Below are positions 63,286 through 64,000 of a DNA stretch of 64,000 bases, piece by piece. The translations under genes and the position numbers were made by a program. Each line of letters starts with the position of its first letter. Position 1 is the stretch's first letter. The notes beneath the pieces were generated by a model. The model did not search any database, had not been told where the DNA came from, and saw only the letters and a program-made list of their open reading frames with translations. Source of the stretch: Paraburkholderia solisilvae (GTDB lineage Bacteria > Pseudomonadota > Gammaproteobacteria > Burkholderiales > Burkholderiaceae); contig NZ_CADIKF010000002.1 in NCBI RefSeq assembly GCF_902859875.1, forward strand, positions 186,001 through 250,000, given 5' to 3'.

Positions 63286-63414
63286 GGTGTGAATTCCCGC
63301 TGGTTGAACCGTATGAACGGCGTAAGTGAATGATCCGCGTGCAGCGCAATGTGACATGCATCGGTGCACGACGTATCGCGTAACCGTATTTTTGGACGAG
63401 AGGGTGAACTTGTG

Positions 63415-63900
63415 ATGACTGGTTCGAATATGCGCGATTTACCTTTTGTGCGTACCCGCGTTCGCGCATCGCGTGCCGGTGCACGCGCGCAGCGCGGCTT
63501 TACGCTGATCGAAATCATGGTCGTGATCGCGATTCTCGGCATTCTCGCCGCGCTGATCGTGCCGAAGATCATGAGCCGCCCCGATGAAGCACGCCGCGTG
63601 GCCGCGAAGCAGGACATCGGCACGATGATGCAGGCGCTCAATCTGTACCGGCTCGATAACGGCCGTTATCCGAGCAACGAGCAGGGCCTGCGCGCGCTCG
63701 TCGAAAAGCCGACGACCGACCCGGTGCCGAACAACTGGAAGTCCGGCGGGTATCTCGAACGTCTGCCGAACGACCCGTGGGGCAATCAGTACCAGTTTCT
63801 GAACCCCGGCGTGCACGGCGATATCGACGTGTTCAGCTATGGCGCGGACGGCAAGGCAGGCGGGGAGGGTAACGATGCCGATATCGGCTCATGGCAGTAG
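63415..63900 (+). CDS. gspG: T2SS major pseudopilin GspG
   Basis: GspG polymerises into the pseudopilus that pushes cargo through GspD. ATG 63415 is used; GTG 63412 and ATG 63430 are alternatives. The prepilin leader (28 residues, ending ARAQRG) is cut before Phe29 and mature Glu5 is in FTLIEIMVVIAILGILAALI. Conserved family segments follow: RPDEARRVAAKQDIGTMMQA, NGRYPSNEQGLRALVEKP and DPWGNQYQF, and the calcium-site region ends SYGADGKAGGEGNDADIGSW. It diverges from gspC with a short promoter gap (63286-63414). Confidence 0.97.
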   Translation: MTGSNMRDLPFVRTRVRASRAGARAQRGFTLIEIMVVIAILGILAALIVPKIMSRPDEARRVAAKQDIGTMMQALNLYRLDNGRYPSNEQGLRALVEKPTTDPVPNNWKSGGYLERLPNDPWGNQYQFLNPGVHGDIDVFSYGADGKAGGEGNDADIGSWQ

Positions 63901-64000
63901 CGACGCGCGTTGGATCGCGCCATGCCTATCCGACGCTGACAGCGCGCGGTGCGTACGGCCGCGCGTGCTGTCGCGCATGCGGCTTCGCGAAGGGCCGTTC
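63891..64000 (+). CDS. Possible start of gspH (truncated by window end)
   Basis: A frame opens at ATG 63891, overlapping the end of gspG by 10 bases, and stays open to the window edge. The first residues (MAVATRVGSRHAYPTLTARG) could form a long basic prepilin leader, and gspH usually follows gspG in this system. The part with the FTL(I/L)E cleavage site, which would prove it, lies outside the window. Confidence 0.4.
   Translation, partial: MAVATRVGSRHAYPTLTARGAYGRACCRACGFAKGR

Overview
The window looks like a chromosomal segment of a soil- or plant-associated Burkholderiales bacterium, most likely Paraburkholderia or Burkholderia sensu lato. The evidence is the high G+C content, the divergent acdR/acdS pair for ACC deaminase, a complete arginine deiminase operon (arcDABC), a T2SS cluster with gspC turned against gspDEF and gspG, and several Burkholderiales-type families. 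These include the trifunctional kinase/ATPase/histidine kinase, DUF3300-DUF2950, TIGR03118 and a DUF3739-type haemagglutinin. No rRNA, tRNA, CRISPR array or intact insertion sequence was recognised.

Layout. Positions 1-12.7 kb hold a truncated LysR regulator, a giant multidomain sensor kinase, several small envelope or exported proteins, an Omp85-like barrel and a DUF3300/DUF2950 pair. Positions 12.7-17.6 kb hold arcC, arcB, arcA and arcD, which convert arginine to ornithine, CO2, NH3 and ATP with antiport. Positions 18-21.1 kb hold fumC followed by an NAD-type malic enzyme, and 21.4-23.1 kb hold acdS and its Lrp-type regulator. Positions 23.2-28.1 kb are a decayed contact-dependent-inhibition-like two-partner secretion locus on the minus strand. 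It has a tpsA remnant with a VENN C-terminal module, tiny membrane ORFs, a toxin-tail remnant overlapping an intact candidate immunity gene, and an intact tpsB transporter. This part is visibly AT-richer around the immunity gene. Positions 28.4-32.2 kb hold an FAD oxidoreductase, a 2-oxoglutarate/Fe(II) oxygenase and a TIGR03118 lipoprotein.

The most striking part is 32.7-64 kb. It runs from a gspI/gspJ-type pseudopilin pair to three tandem paralogues that fuse about 13 TPRs to a GT-B glycosyltransferase-like domain, then a 4220-residue filamentous-haemagglutinin-family protein, then two paralogous PstS-like secreted proteins on the opposite strand, then gspD-gspE-gspF, reversed gspC, gspG and probably the start of gspH. 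No tpsB lies next to the giant protein. A 16-base element is identical upstream of the TPR-glycosyltransferase genes and upstream of the second PstS gene. Its 10-base core recurs upstream of the giant gene, and an overlapping 12-base element plus a spaced half-site recurs upstream of gspD. I infer, without proof, a co-regulated surface/secretion island in which an adhesin may be glycosylated by the TPR enzymes and in which T2SS may export the PstS-like proteins or the adhesin.

Gene starts were chosen from ribosome-binding sites and family alignment recalled from memory. Family assignments rest on motif recognition only; no database search was possible.
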